Positions 47,678 to 56,354 of a stretch of 64,000 nt of DNA are shown here, one piece after another. The position numbers and the translations under genes are program-made. Every line of letters starts with the position of its first letter. The first letter of the stretch is position 1. Location: positions 248,001 through 312,000 of the forward strand of contig NZ_JALPNU010000004.1 of the NCBI RefSeq assembly GCF_030851345.1, written 5' to 3'. The notes under the pieces were generated by a model. That model was not told the DNA's origin. It saw only the letters and a program-made list of their open reading frames with translations, and searched no databases. The DNA is from Marinifilum sp. D714 (GTDB lineage: Bacteria; Bacteroidota; Bacteroidia; Bacteroidales; Marinifilaceae).

Positions 47678-48469
47678 TTATTTCTGAGTATGGTGAAACC
47701 ACTTTCTGAATGTAGGGGTGTTTTTTCGACTTATAATTATTGATTCAGGAATTAAAGATTCACATTCAGTAATGATTGATAAGCGATTATTTGGCTCTTT
47801 ATTTATTTCTTTTATGCAGCTTTTTCTTACAATATATTGTCGGTTTGCTTTAAAGAAATCTAAGGAATTGACTTCGTCAATTATCTTTTCTAGGGATAAG
47901 TCCAAAATATGTTTATCCTTATTTTCAGTTATAGCAAATACAGTTTTGTTTTCAGTATAAAAGCAAAGTATTTCATCTTCCAAGATTACTTTCTGACGAT
48001 TTCCTATTCGTGATATAAATTCTTTTCGAATATTATTATTTGCCCAATGAATATAGAAGTAATAGATTACATATATCAACTGAATAATTATAGCTAAAAG
48101 AAAACAAATGATAATATCAAAATCCCAATAACCATGTAAACGGTGTCTGCTCAAAATAAACTTGTCTATGGGATAAATCATAAATTGAATGACGGTGAAA
48201 ACAAAAAGTACAACAAAAGTTCCTCCAATAATCTGATATAGTAATCTTTTTATTAATGCATCATTCCAGTGTATTTTCTTGTCAAGATATTGTAAAAACA
48301 ACAAAAATCCCTCCCAAGTTATCATGACTTGAAGAATGAGTGTCAATAAGTAATATCCATGAATCAGGTCGGCTTTTATACCCGAATATGTGAGGTAGAA
48401 AATTGCAAGAGATGTAAATGCTATACCTCCTATTTTTATCAATAACCAATTTTGCCTATTCTTCATCAT
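47678..48469 (-). CDS. membrane-bound LytTR regulator
   Basis: The 263-residue protein from ATG 48469 (MMKNRQNWLLIKIGG) has four transmembrane helices (about 8-155). A cytoplasmic LytTR DNA-binding domain follows (about 170-260), with FFKANRQYIVRKSCIKEI and the terminal SRKNTPTFRKWF. The 20 codons upstream to 48529 lie in an AT-rich leader and were excluded. Such membrane-LytTR proteins sense envelope signals and bind DNA directly. It precedes the TlpA-like gene by about 115 bp and may control it. Confidence 0.87.
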   Translation of the reverse strand: MMKNRQNWLLIKIGGIAFTSLAIFYLTYSGIKADLIHGYYLLTLILQVMITWEGFLLFLQYLDKKIHWNDALIKRLLYQIIGGTFVVLFVFTVIQFMIYPIDKFILSRHRLHGYWDFDIIICFLLAIIIQLIYVIYYFYIHWANNNIRKEFISRIGNRQKVILEDEILCFYTENKTVFAITENKDKHILDLSLEKIIDEVNSLDFFKANRQYIVRKSCIKEINKEPNNRLSIITECESLIPESIIISRKNTPTFRKWFHHTQK

Positions 48470-48639
48470 TTGTATTTTAATTTGATCTATCGTAAAGTTA
48501 AAAAATAGCGTGCAGTTTGCGAGGGACAAAAAACAACTCTTTTACATACTTTGGTAGTGAGGAGCTTAGTGGGGGTAAATGTGCTGTTTGCGTGGTGACT
48601 GTTCAACTTTTGCGATAAAGTTTCAATTAGAATCTTCAC

Positions 48640-48724
48640 TATCGCACAAATCATTTAGCATGGTTTGTTTTGACAATGGAACATGATAGAATTGCGTACC
48701 AACATCATTTGTGCCCCATTTCTT
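48640..48724 (-). repeat. attC-like element 6
   Basis: On the minus strand it follows the metallopeptidase stop and has perfect 8-bp outer arms GCACAAAT / ATTTGTGC. The core TTGGTACGCAATTCTATCAT and GTTCCATTGTCAAAACAAAC lies between. It lacks the TAAC start and GTT end, so it is a variant copy. Confidence 0.65.
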
Positions 48725-49296
48725 TATTTAATTAACTCATTTAATCCTATTACGATTAATGTGGCAAAAACTCCTAACACCACAAAATATCCTAATGCCT
48801 TTAAATTTAATTTAAGAATCTTATGGCATTTCCATAAAATTGAAAACAAGATAGCCAATACAATGCCTGAAATTAGATAATTATTTACGCCTAATTTTAG
48901 AGCAATCCTTGTTTCATCTTGCAATAACACAATACCGCCAAAAACAATTGAATAAAAGCGTGAAAACACTGCTACAAACACAAATGAATAAGCGATGATT
49001 GATTTTGTTTTCCAAACAACAAAGGAAAATAGCAATGCCTGAATAATAGTAAATAATGGGCCTCCTATTGCAGACCACAAAGCATGGGAAGCATCCTTAA
49101 AATTGCCATTACTGGTTGTGGAATTGTTTAAACTTAAGGTCATATCATTACCTAATATTTCTCCAAAAGTCCAGTGTCCGAACTCATGAAAAAAGAATGT
49201 AAAAAAAGCGATTGGCAAAAATAAAATGATGATTTTCCAATCAATCTGGCTCTCTTTTAAATCTTTGCTTATTTTTAGGGGAACAATGGCATTCAT
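48724..49296 (-). CDS. membrane zinc metallopeptidase, M50-like
   Basis: This 190-residue protein has five or six helices. The zinc-binding helix is FFFHEFGHWTFGEILG (His37-Glu38-x-x-His41), close to the first transmembrane helix. SAIGGPLFTIIQALL resembles the N/G-x-x-GP segment of site-2-type peptidases. It may cut membrane proteins, but many short relatives are uncharacterised. It starts 42 bp after attC-like element 7, which fits a compact gene cassette. Confidence 0.75.
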   Translation of the reverse strand: MNAIVPLKISKDLKESQIDWKIIILFLPIAFFTFFFHEFGHWTFGEILGNDMTLSLNNSTTSNGNFKDASHALWSAIGGPLFTIIQALLFSFVVWKTKSIIAYSFVFVAVFSRFYSIVFGGIVLLQDETRIALKLGVNNYLISGIVLAILFSILWKCHKILKLNLKALGYFVVLGVFATLIVIGLNELIK

Positions 49297-49337
49297 TTTA
49301 TGGATCTATTTGGTTTTGCTTTTTTCAAAAGGATACA

Positions 49338-49418
49338 AACTCTGCTACCGAATGAGTTCTCTCATTTGGTTTTATTTTGGCAATGGAACGAGATTGAATC
49401 GCGCACCAGCAGGGGTTA
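49338..49418 (-). repeat. attC-like element 7, canonical copy
   Basis: This 81-bp element starts on the minus strand with TAACCCCTGCTGG, where TAA is the stop of the SEC-C gene, and ends AGCAGAGTT. Arms CTGCT/AGCAG and AAC/GTT pair. Inside are GCGATTCAATCTCG, the family core TTCCATTGCCAAAAT and the hairpin AAATGAG-AGAA-CTCATT. Confidence 0.78.
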
Positions 49419-51743
49419 ATTTAATCTACCACAACAGCGTTTATATTTCTTGCCACTGGAGCAAGGGCAAGGTTCATTACGACCAATTTTTTTACCGTAT
49501 TTAATATGTAATCCTTTGTTATCGCCATCAAACATATCTTTAATTTCTTCTTCGAGAAATTCATCATATTTCCATTTTTTATCATTAAAAACAAAACCAT
49601 TTACGAATTTTCTGCTGTCCTTTGTGGAACCAATTCCAATCCAGTAATCGGCTTTACTTTTATACTTTCTTGCCCTACTATACTTAAGAAGCATTCTCAT
49701 AAATTCCTCCGAGTTATTATCTCCCCATGAAATATATGACAAGCCAAAAGATGATCTTTCAGGACCAGCCATCAAAGAGAAATTGTGCCATGCATTATCT
49801 ATTTGTGTTTTAGCTTTGGTTTCTTTAATTAGCCTGACTAGATTATCTCGAGATTGTTCGGACCAATCAAGTAAATGAAAAATCACATCCGTTACTTTAG
49901 GAGATGTTAAATTTCCAATTTGATTACACAAGGTTTCAAAATCTTCGTTTTTCCATCGGTTTCTTATTTTATCATTCCTTGATGATGTTTTAATACCTAA
50001 TTTGAAAGGATAATAATTCCTATCAATTAATTGCCCAATGCTGGGATCTATTTGCTTATAATCAACTTTATCATCTTTCCATAACTTATGAATTAAATGA
50101 TACCCTAAAAAATGAATTTCTTCATTAGCATTAAAGTAATCCATTAAATCTATTCGTTGTCGGACATAGTAAAGGAAATCATAAGGGTTATCTAAATAAA
50201 ATAGTACAAGTTCTAAGTCAAAAATTGTTATGAATAAAGGATGAGGAGAGTTTTCTTCTTTTTCCAGGAATATTGACGTTTGATGTGTTAGAGTTGGGTA
50301 ATTTTCAGTTGTAACACCTAAAATATATACTTCCTCAATATCCTCTGAAAGTTTTATTTTATCTCCATCAGAATTGTAAAAAGTTGCAGAGTTTTCAAGG
50401 ATTCTTTCTCTACAAATAATTCCCTGATTATATGCATCTTGAACAGCCCCTTTAAAATCCTTTTTAAGTTGTTCAAAGCTACCTTTTCTTGATAGCTGAG
50501 TAAGTTTTTTAGATTTTACTTGTACACACAATGCCTTACTTCCAAGCACACACAAAACATCTATATCTGAATCGTCATGTCCTTTTTTTGATTCAATTCT
50601 AACTGATTGAAATACTCTATTGCTACCAAATACTTTTTTTAAAAGTTCATAAGTTATTTCTTCACCTACTTTTCCACGGTGGTCGGATAATCTGCCGAGA
50701 TACTCTTTATCTTCAAGCATCCAATAGTAAGGACTCTCATAAATAGCCTCATGCAAACAAAAACTAGATGGGACAAAATATTTATTGTTTTCAAGTTCAA
50801 TTATTGGCTTAGCAGTGAATAGATTAAAATCTCCGATATTTTTAAAATGCTTGTTTACACCATTTGCATTCGCTTGAATTGAGAAGTTATTTAAAAAGCT
50901 TGTGATATTTAGACTTGAATCAAATTCATTAGGTGAAATACACAATAAATTTAATAGTCCATTATAAAATGAATCCCATCCACTTTCAGATATCTGCTCT
51001 GGCAAAAATCCATTCTTAATATGATTATCTGTGTTAAATAACTCATAAAATTGATAGAACTCCATCATTGATAAAAATTCTTCAGTCTTAACCTTTCTTG
51101 CTTCTTTAGGTAAAGATTTATCCTTTTTAAGTTCTTTTAATAGCTTTGATTTATTCTCTTTTAAACCAAGAAAGTTTACTTTACCTATTTTATCTTGGTG
51201 TAATTCCTTAATACTTGATACAATTGTACAGACCTCTTCAAACTTGAAACTTTTTTTTTCTCTTAGCCAGGTTTCATCGTATTTGTATTTTTTTTCTAAA
51301 TATTCTAGATATTGAAAATCATATATGCCATCCCCAGCATAAAAAATTGGTTCAATAAAAGAATTTTCTCCTCCCCAAAAATCTTTTTTAGAAGTCTTTT
51401 CTACTGAATCTTGATTCTCAAAAATATGCTTAAACTTCTCAATCATTGGTTTATTTGTTGAATGATGGAGTTCTTCCATTAATGAATAAGTTCTGTTTTT
51501 TAAGTCTATGAGATCAAGAGGTGATTTTGGTTGAACTAGCAAAATATTTTCTTGTATTAACAGTCCTAATATAAGTGACACTTCATTCTTGTTTAATCTT
51601 TCCCAATAGTTTACCTCATGCAATTTTTCAATTTCAAAATGAAAATCATCCATTATTATTAAGCATAGAGTATAAATATATCCTTCAGAGCGAACTAATT
51701 TCTTTAAATCTTTTATTATTTCTTTTGAATCACGAATTACCAT
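49416..51743 (-). CDS. large PD-(D/E)XK-like protein with SEC-C zinc tail
   Basis: This 775-residue soluble protein has a mostly helical N-terminal 340 residues. Residues 355-440 form a restriction-endonuclease-like core: [14 protein letters not shown], Asp395 in [10 protein letters not shown], and Gln408-x-Lys410 in [10 protein letters not shown]. Residues 440-745 are unassigned. The C-terminus is a SEC-C zinc motif ([18 protein letters not shown]). The combination suggests a nucleic-acid-cutting or stress/defence role, inferred from domains only. It heads the cassette-like array, with the 45-bp element about 110 bp upstream. Confidence 0.75.
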   Translation of the reverse strand: MVIRDSKEIIKDLKKLVRSEGYIYTLCLIIMDDFHFEIEKLHEVNYWERLNKNEVSLILGLLIQENILLVQPKSPLDLIDLKNRTYSLMEELHHSTNKPMIEKFKHIFENQDSVEKTSKKDFWGGENSFIEPIFYAGDGIYDFQYLEYLEKKYKYDETWLREKKSFKFEEVCTIVSSIKELHQDKIGKVNFLGLKENKSKLLKELKKDKSLPKEARKVKTEEFLSMMEFYQFYELFNTDNHIKNGFLPEQISESGWDSFYNGLLNLLCISPNEFDSSLNITSFLNNFSIQANANGVNKHFKNIGDFNLFTAKPIIELENNKYFVPSSFCLHEAIYESPYYWMLEDKEYLGRLSDHRGKVGEEITYELLKKVFGSNRVFQSVRIESKKGHDDSDIDVLCVLGSKALCVQVKSKKLTQLSRKGSFEQLKKDFKGAVQDAYNQGIICRERILENSATFYNSDGDKIKLSEDIEEVYILGVTTENYPTLTHQTSIFLEKEENSPHPLFITIFDLELVLFYLDNPYDFLYYVRQRIDLMDYFNANEEIHFLGYHLIHKLWKDDKVDYKQIDPSIGQLIDRNYYPFKLGIKTSSRNDKIRNRWKNEDFETLCNQIGNLTSPKVTDVIFHLLDWSEQSRDNLVRLIKETKAKTQIDNAWHNFSLMAGPERSSFGLSYISWGDNNSEEFMRMLLKYSRARKYKSKADYWIGIGSTKDSRKFVNGFVFNDKKWKYDEFLEEEIKDMFDGDNKGLHIKYGKKIGRNEPCPCSSGKKYKRCCGRLN

Positions 51744-51855
51744 TTCATTACTAATTGAGAAGGTTAATTTTGGGTAATTTACAAGGATATGGAAGTGTTT
51801 TTGTTTAATCCATGAGCGCTTGTATAGTCCTTTTAAGTATATTTCCGCTCATTAA

Positions 51856-51905
51856 TTTACAAAACAATAATCCCTTTACAAAGACTTTTATATTGTTATT
51901 TATAC
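51856..51905 (-). repeat. upstream 45-bp element, copy 3
   Basis: Plus-strand TTTACAAAACAATAATCCC, CTTTACAAAG and ATATTGTTATTTA. It shares nearly all bases with copy 2 and lies about 110 bp before the SEC-C gene start. Confidence 0.85.
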
Positions 51906-51969
51906 CAGATGAGGAAGTTGGATGAATACCAATCGCGAATGTATTGGCTTCTGCAATAGGTTGGGGTAG

Positions 51970-52195
51970 TGCCTGGAGTAGGTTCAGCAACCTGCTATAG
52001 GTGCTTGGGTAAGTGTCTTGAGTAGGTCTATCAACCTGCTTTAGGTGGTTGGGTAAGCGTGTCTAGTAGGTCTACCAACCTACTTTAGGTGGTTGGGTAG
52101 GTGTCTCGAGTAGGTTCACCAACCTACTTTACCTGGTTAGGTAAGTGTGTCGAGTAGGTCTATCAACCTACTTTACCTGGTTGGGTAACCAGGTA
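51970..52195. repeat. 44-bp tandem hairpin repeat, five units
   Basis: Five units start with (G)AGTAGGT at 51976, 52020, 52064, 52108 and 52152, an exact 44-bp period. Each unit holds a hairpin AGTAGGTn-loop-AACCTACT with small variants. In the last units a second hairpin TTACCT/AGGTAA appears, extended in unit five to TACCTGGTT/AACCAGGTA. The 551-bp gap (51744-52295) holds this array and the 45-bp element, but no gene. Confidence 0.88.
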
Positions 52196-52295
52196 GATAC
52201 TGTTAATCAGTATTTCTGTATGGTAATAAAAATGGGTGGTTTGATTATAATTGTCTGTTAATAAGAAATGAGGCCAACACAAAGCCCCATTTTCT

Positions 52296-52784
52296 TTATT
52301 CTTCTGTTTCCGTATCGGAACTGCTGCCGTTCTTCTTACCTGGGAAGTACTGCTTTAGTTCATCGTATACTGGAATGGCAAATTCCTCTTGCTCGTTAGC
52401 CAAATAGCGTGCCGAACGGTAAAAAGCCATTGCATCCTGATAGTTGTCGTAATCCAAAAGAATTTTGGTGTCTTCCAACTTTCTTTTGATTCCATCAAGA
52501 CGCAAAAGAGTATCCTCAATAAATTTTCTGGCGTCATAATCGCGCTGAAATTCTTCCTTCTCTACAAAGGCTGGAATCAATTGCGGATTCTGTTCCATTA
52601 GAGTTTTACACTTGTCAACCAACAATTTATTGGTTTCATGTATAGATCCATACTGTTGTCTATCTTCAGCATTAAGGTTAGGTGCATTCTTAGCAGCAAA
52701 ATCTTCAATTGCACTAAGATTGGTTTCCAATGCTGTTTGTTCTTCGGTATTGTATACTACCTGAATAACATCATTTGTTTTCAT
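52296..52784 (-). CDS. uncharacterised helical protein
   Basis: This 162-residue soluble protein is almost entirely charged helix (ETNLSAIEDFAAKNAPNL, FIEDTLLRLDGIKRKLEDTK), followed by MAFYRSARYLANEQEEF and an acidic tail (SSSDTETEE). No catalytic motif, signal or membrane segment is seen. It is a single-gene unit. Function unknown; a coiled-coil structural or binding role is possible. Confidence 0.7.
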   Translation of the reverse strand: MKTNDVIQVVYNTEEQTALETNLSAIEDFAAKNAPNLNAEDRQQYGSIHETNKLLVDKCKTLMEQNPQLIPAFVEKEEFQRDYDARKFIEDTLLRLDGIKRKLEDTKILLDYDNYQDAMAFYRSARYLANEQEEFAIPVYDELKQYFPGKKNGSSSDTETEE

Positions 52785-53094
52785 GCTATTTCAATTTAAT
52801 TGTTTCTAAAGATTAATGTAGGAGCGTCAATCTTTACTATTAAAATCAATAATTTTCGAATACATGAGCTAGTGGGAGGTACTCATTGTGTTGGTACTCG
52901 ATTTGCACGTTGGACACTTAAAGTTAAATAAATAATTGATGTTTAATAATCAATAATTGGATTTAGATGCAGTCTAAATAATGAATTAATATTGAAAATT
53001 AGTGCATTGTGGGAGGTGTTGTGCGTAAATAGGGGAGTTAAGACGAAAAGTCACTAAAGTTGCTATTGTAGCGGTAGTGTATTTTATGTTGTAA
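52785..53094. other. 310-bp gene-free gap
   Basis: AT-rich sequence without a supported frame. The short direct repeat GTGGGAGGT occurs twice (near 52873 and 53008). Nothing else is recognised. Confidence 0.5.
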
Positions 53095-54297
53095 TCAACT
53101 TTCTCTTCTCCCCAAAAACTTATAATACTGAATCAATAGCAATGAAATGCCACTGCAGGTTGCAAAACCTGCGAAAAGAGGCAGTGTTGTTGTATCAATA
53201 AATCGGCCAATAAAGGTAGCAATGGGTACTGCCATTACCGTTCCGATAAAACCAAACAGGGCGGCTCCAATACCGGCAATGTGCCCCATGGGTTGCATGG
53301 CCAATGCGTTGATGTTTCCGAATATGAAGCCAATACAAAAAAGCATGCCCACAAAAAATAATAGGAGAATGCCAATATCAGGATTGGGTTTGCCGAAAAA
53401 CAAGAGTACGTAGCTTGAGGAAATGCAGAAAAGGAGAGTGGTAAAGCTTTGGGCCAGCTTTAGCATGCCAAATCGAATTACAAAGCTTCCGTTTAAAAAG
53501 GTAGATAGGCCAATTACAACGGCAATTCCTGAGAAGATAAAGGGAAACTCTTCTACCAATCCGTATTGCTCCTGGAATATCTGCTGGCTGGAACTCAAAT
53601 ACACCATAAAGGCCGATAGGATTAATCCAGACATGAAGGTGAAAATTACGGATTGTTTGTGTTTGGTAAACTCCTTAATTCCATTGGAGAAAAGCGATAG
53701 GGTCAGCTTCCTTCGGTTTTCAACTTTGAGGGTTTCTTGCTGGCGTTGCCACAACCACAGAATTACAAACAGGCCAAATAGCAACTGGCTCGAAAAAATG
53801 GATTCCCAGCCAAAGGTGTCGAGCATTAGTTTGCCAAAGGAAGGAGCCACAATGGGCGCCAGAATAAAGATTACCGTAACAAAGGACATGATTTTGGCCA
53901 TATAATCCCCCACAAATCGGTCGCGTACCATGGCGGTAGCAACGGTTCGGGGTGCTGATAGGCCAATTCCCTGTAGAAAACGTCCTGCAATCATCATCTC
54001 CATGCTCGAAGCGTAAATGCAAAGCATGCTCGAAAATGCAAAGAGCGAAAAGCCAATGTAGATGGTGTTTTTTCGACCAATACTATCCGATAAGGGACCT
54101 GAAAGCAATTGGCCGAAACCCATTCCTAAAAATATCATCGTAATCAGCAACTGATTGTTCTTTGGATCGCTTATGCCGATGGTTTTGGCAATTTCGGGCA
54201 ATCCGGGAAGCAAGGCATCTATCGAAAGGGATGCCAGGGACATCAAAGAGGCCATGATGATGATAAATTCGGTATCTGATTTTCTTTTGATTTGCAT
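53095..54297 (-). CDS. Bcr/CflA family MFS drug exporter
   Basis: This 400-residue protein with 12 helices has the Bcr/CflA start SLASLSIDALLPGLPEIAK, the MFS motif A GPLSDSIGRKNTIYIG and the segment GRFLQGIGLSAPRTVATAMVRDRF. Members export drugs such as bicyclomycin, or sulfonamides and small peptides, by proton antiport. Length is normal. It is a single gene in its neighbourhood. Confidence 0.93.
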   Translation of the reverse strand: MQIKRKSDTEFIIIMASLMSLASLSIDALLPGLPEIAKTIGISDPKNNQLLITMIFLGMGFGQLLSGPLSDSIGRKNTIYIGFSLFAFSSMLCIYASSMEMMIAGRFLQGIGLSAPRTVATAMVRDRFVGDYMAKIMSFVTVIFILAPIVAPSFGKLMLDTFGWESIFSSQLLFGLFVILWLWQRQQETLKVENRRKLTLSLFSNGIKEFTKHKQSVIFTFMSGLILSAFMVYLSSSQQIFQEQYGLVEEFPFIFSGIAVVIGLSTFLNGSFVIRFGMLKLAQSFTTLLFCISSSYVLLFFGKPNPDIGILLLFFVGMLFCIGFIFGNINALAMQPMGHIAGIGAALFGFIGTVMAVPIATFIGRFIDTTTLPLFAGFATCSGISLLLIQYYKFLGRRES

Positions 54298-54456
54298 GCT
54301 ATGGTTATGAAATAATAGGTGCTACAATTGATCTTTGGGTTGAATCAACAATAGAAAATTGGGATACGAAGATATAAATTTATGCCAAACATTCGGCTTT
54401 GCATTATTCTTATACAAAAGAGGAAGGCAAGTCATATCTGCAGATTATGAATTGAT

Positions 54457-54491
54457 AAAAGCCATTTGTACCTTCCCTTCAAATGGCTTTT
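54457..54491. terminator. bidirectional terminator after the 54.6-kb hydrolase gene
   Basis: A perfect 12-bp stem (AAAAGCCATTTG / CAAATGGCTTTT) has an 11-nt loop. It lies about 90 bp downstream of the minus-strand hydrolase. Confidence 0.75.
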
Positions 54492-54580
54492 GTTGCTATT
54501 TATTACCGATTGTTTAATGGCTATAGCGGTATAATACCAAACACGAATTGTAAATGGTATTATTTGCATTTTAATATGAT

Positions 54581-55435
54581 TTATTTCTTGGGTTTAGTTT
54601 TTTCATTAAAAAAATCAATGGCAATTTGATTTACAAGTTTGCCTGATTTGCCAAATACATAATGTCCCGTATTGGGAAGAATACACAGCTGAGCATTTTC
54701 TATATCTCGGTAAATCTCGAGGGTGTGTTCTTTTTTAATTGAATCTTTGTCTCCCAGCATAATCATTGTAGGGACTTTTATCGATTGAACCTTTGTTTGT
54801 GGAATATAGATTTCTGTCAGCCACATCTTCTTCGTATTCTCCAGATATTCATCGATTTTTTCGGGTTGCGGTAGCAGAGGCAAGTGTGTCTTCATCCACC
54901 AACCATCCTTGTCTTTTGCCCAGTTTATCAATCCATTATTGGTCCAGTCCAACATATCTTTACTTAATCCGTTGGTTCCGGTATTTACGCCAATGGCCAA
55001 TAGTTTTTTTACTTTATCAGAGCGATCAGCAGCAAGATATAAACCAATGATTCCACCATCGCTCCATCCCAGAATATAAAGGCTGTCGAGCTGCAGATGA
55101 TCAATAAATTGTGAGATGTAATCGGCCATAAGTGGATAACTCAAAGAATCAAGATGACTTGAGCGCCCATGTCCCGGACTGTCAATCGCAATCACTTTAA
55201 AGTGCTCGGCCAATGTGGGAATACATTCCTGAAAGTTAATGATAGAACCTACGCCTCCATGCAAAAGAAGCAAGGGTGTTCCTTCTCCATAGGTTTCGTA
55301 ATAAATTTGAGCTTCGTTTATGCTTGCGTGTTTTCCATTTGTGAGATTTGAACCATACTTTTCAGTTGGTGAATTTTGGGCATGGATTTCAGACGAAATG
55401 AAAAGAATTAGAATGATAATGAAATGGTTTTTCAT
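54581..55435 (-). CDS. secreted alpha/beta hydrolase
   Basis: This 284-residue protein has a signal peptide (IIILILFISSEIHAQ). The oxyanion loop is LLLLHGGVGS, nucleophile Ser125 lies in ILGWSDGGIIG, Asp is in MLGDKDSI and His in LPNTGHYVFGKSG. It belongs to the esterase/haloperoxidase-like group of the fold. Substrate unknown. It is one of two secreted alpha/beta hydrolases within 3 kb. Confidence 0.9.
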   Translation of the reverse strand: MKNHFIIILILFISSEIHAQNSPTEKYGSNLTNGKHASINEAQIYYETYGEGTPLLLLHGGVGSIINFQECIPTLAEHFKVIAIDSPGHGRSSHLDSLSYPLMADYISQFIDHLQLDSLYILGWSDGGIIGLYLAADRSDKVKKLLAIGVNTGTNGLSKDMLDWTNNGLINWAKDKDGWWMKTHLPLLPQPEKIDEYLENTKKMWLTEIYIPQTKVQSIKVPTMIMLGDKDSIKKEHTLEIYRDIENAQLCILPNTGHYVFGKSGKLVNQIAIDFFNEKTKPKK

Positions 55436-55535
55436 GGTGGAAGTCTTAGTTTTTGGTTTTATACTGAATATTATAGTTAATCAAATCAATCGTAAATAAA
55501 ATGAATGATGCTATTATTCATTACCTAAACTTTGA

Positions 55536-55790
55536 TTTGCTCAAGCCGCATGGCTCATCCTTTTTATTCATCAAATGATTTCTTAAAAAGGAATTCATGA
55601 GCTCCCTTCGGTCGGTTCCATTGATGAAAAAGGATGCAAAAAATCTAGGGCGTGTAAGCTTAAACTATTTATACTTGAAAACTTTAAGTGCGGCGGGGTG
55701 ATCTTCGAACAAGTTCTTAGCTTCCCCGTCTTACTAAAAATTTTTCTGCGTCTAATTAGCTTAACCTTCCAATGCCCACTTTGGTCAGTC
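55536..55790 (+). repeat. 200-bp dispersed repeat, copy 3
   Basis: Same landmarks and strand as copies 1 and 2, but with an extra stretch of about 45 bp after the first 20 bp (around 55560-55610). It fills most of the 395-bp gap 55436-55830, which holds no gene. Confidence 0.9.
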
Positions 55791-55830
55791 GAACAAGGTA
55801 AAGAATTACCCACTATAAATCATACAAAGC

Positions 55831-56343
55831 CTAATTTGTACTTGTATCATTTTCTACAAAAATATGATTCCCTGATTCATGAGTATAGGTAATCTTCCAG
55901 GCACCATTCATTTTCTTAAAAAGGAGTGTGATGCTAAATGGATCAACTTTAATTTGATCATCATTTTTGAGATTTACCTGAGCTTTTCCTCCCAAAGTCA
56001 CCAATACAGTTTCAGCATCAAGTATCTTGATGATCGTTTCCGAATTATCAATGATCTGATTTTTTGATGCTTCATAGTTGTTTTTGCATGATTCGAAGAA
56101 TCCTGTGTAATCAGATTTGGTACCATTGCTTATGGAAATGAAATCAGGCTGATTGGAATAGTATTCCATTACCTTTTCGTGATTTACCTCGGAGGCATCT
56201 TCAATAATTTGTTTGAGGAGTACCTGTATTTCCGATCTGATGGTTTCTCTATTCTGATTGCTTAGCGAATCGTTTTTAGAAGTATTGCAGGCATAGCCAA
56301 ATAAAAGGCCTGCAATAAGGGTAGTCAGAATTAATTTTTTCAT
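55831..56343 (-). CDS. NTF2-like (DUF4440/SnoaL) lipoprotein A
   Basis: This 170-residue lipoprotein has its lipobox at LLFGYAC (Cys19). The cone-shaped NTF2 fold is indicated by an N-terminal helix (RSEIQVLLKQIIEDASEVNH), YYSNQPDFISISNG, VLVTLGGKAQVNL and the terminal WKITYTHES. These domains bind small ligands; some are enzymes. It lies 11 bp downstream of the S33 peptidase gene and is probably cotranscribed with it. Confidence 0.82.
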   Translation of the reverse strand: MKKLILTTLIAGLLFGYACNTSKNDSLSNQNRETIRSEIQVLLKQIIEDASEVNHEKVMEYYSNQPDFISISNGTKSDYTGFFESCKNNYEASKNQIIDNSETIIKILDAETVLVTLGGKAQVNLKNDDQIKVDPFSITLLFKKMNGAWKITYTHESGNHIFVENDTSTN

Positions 56344-56354
56344 GTTATCTGGTT

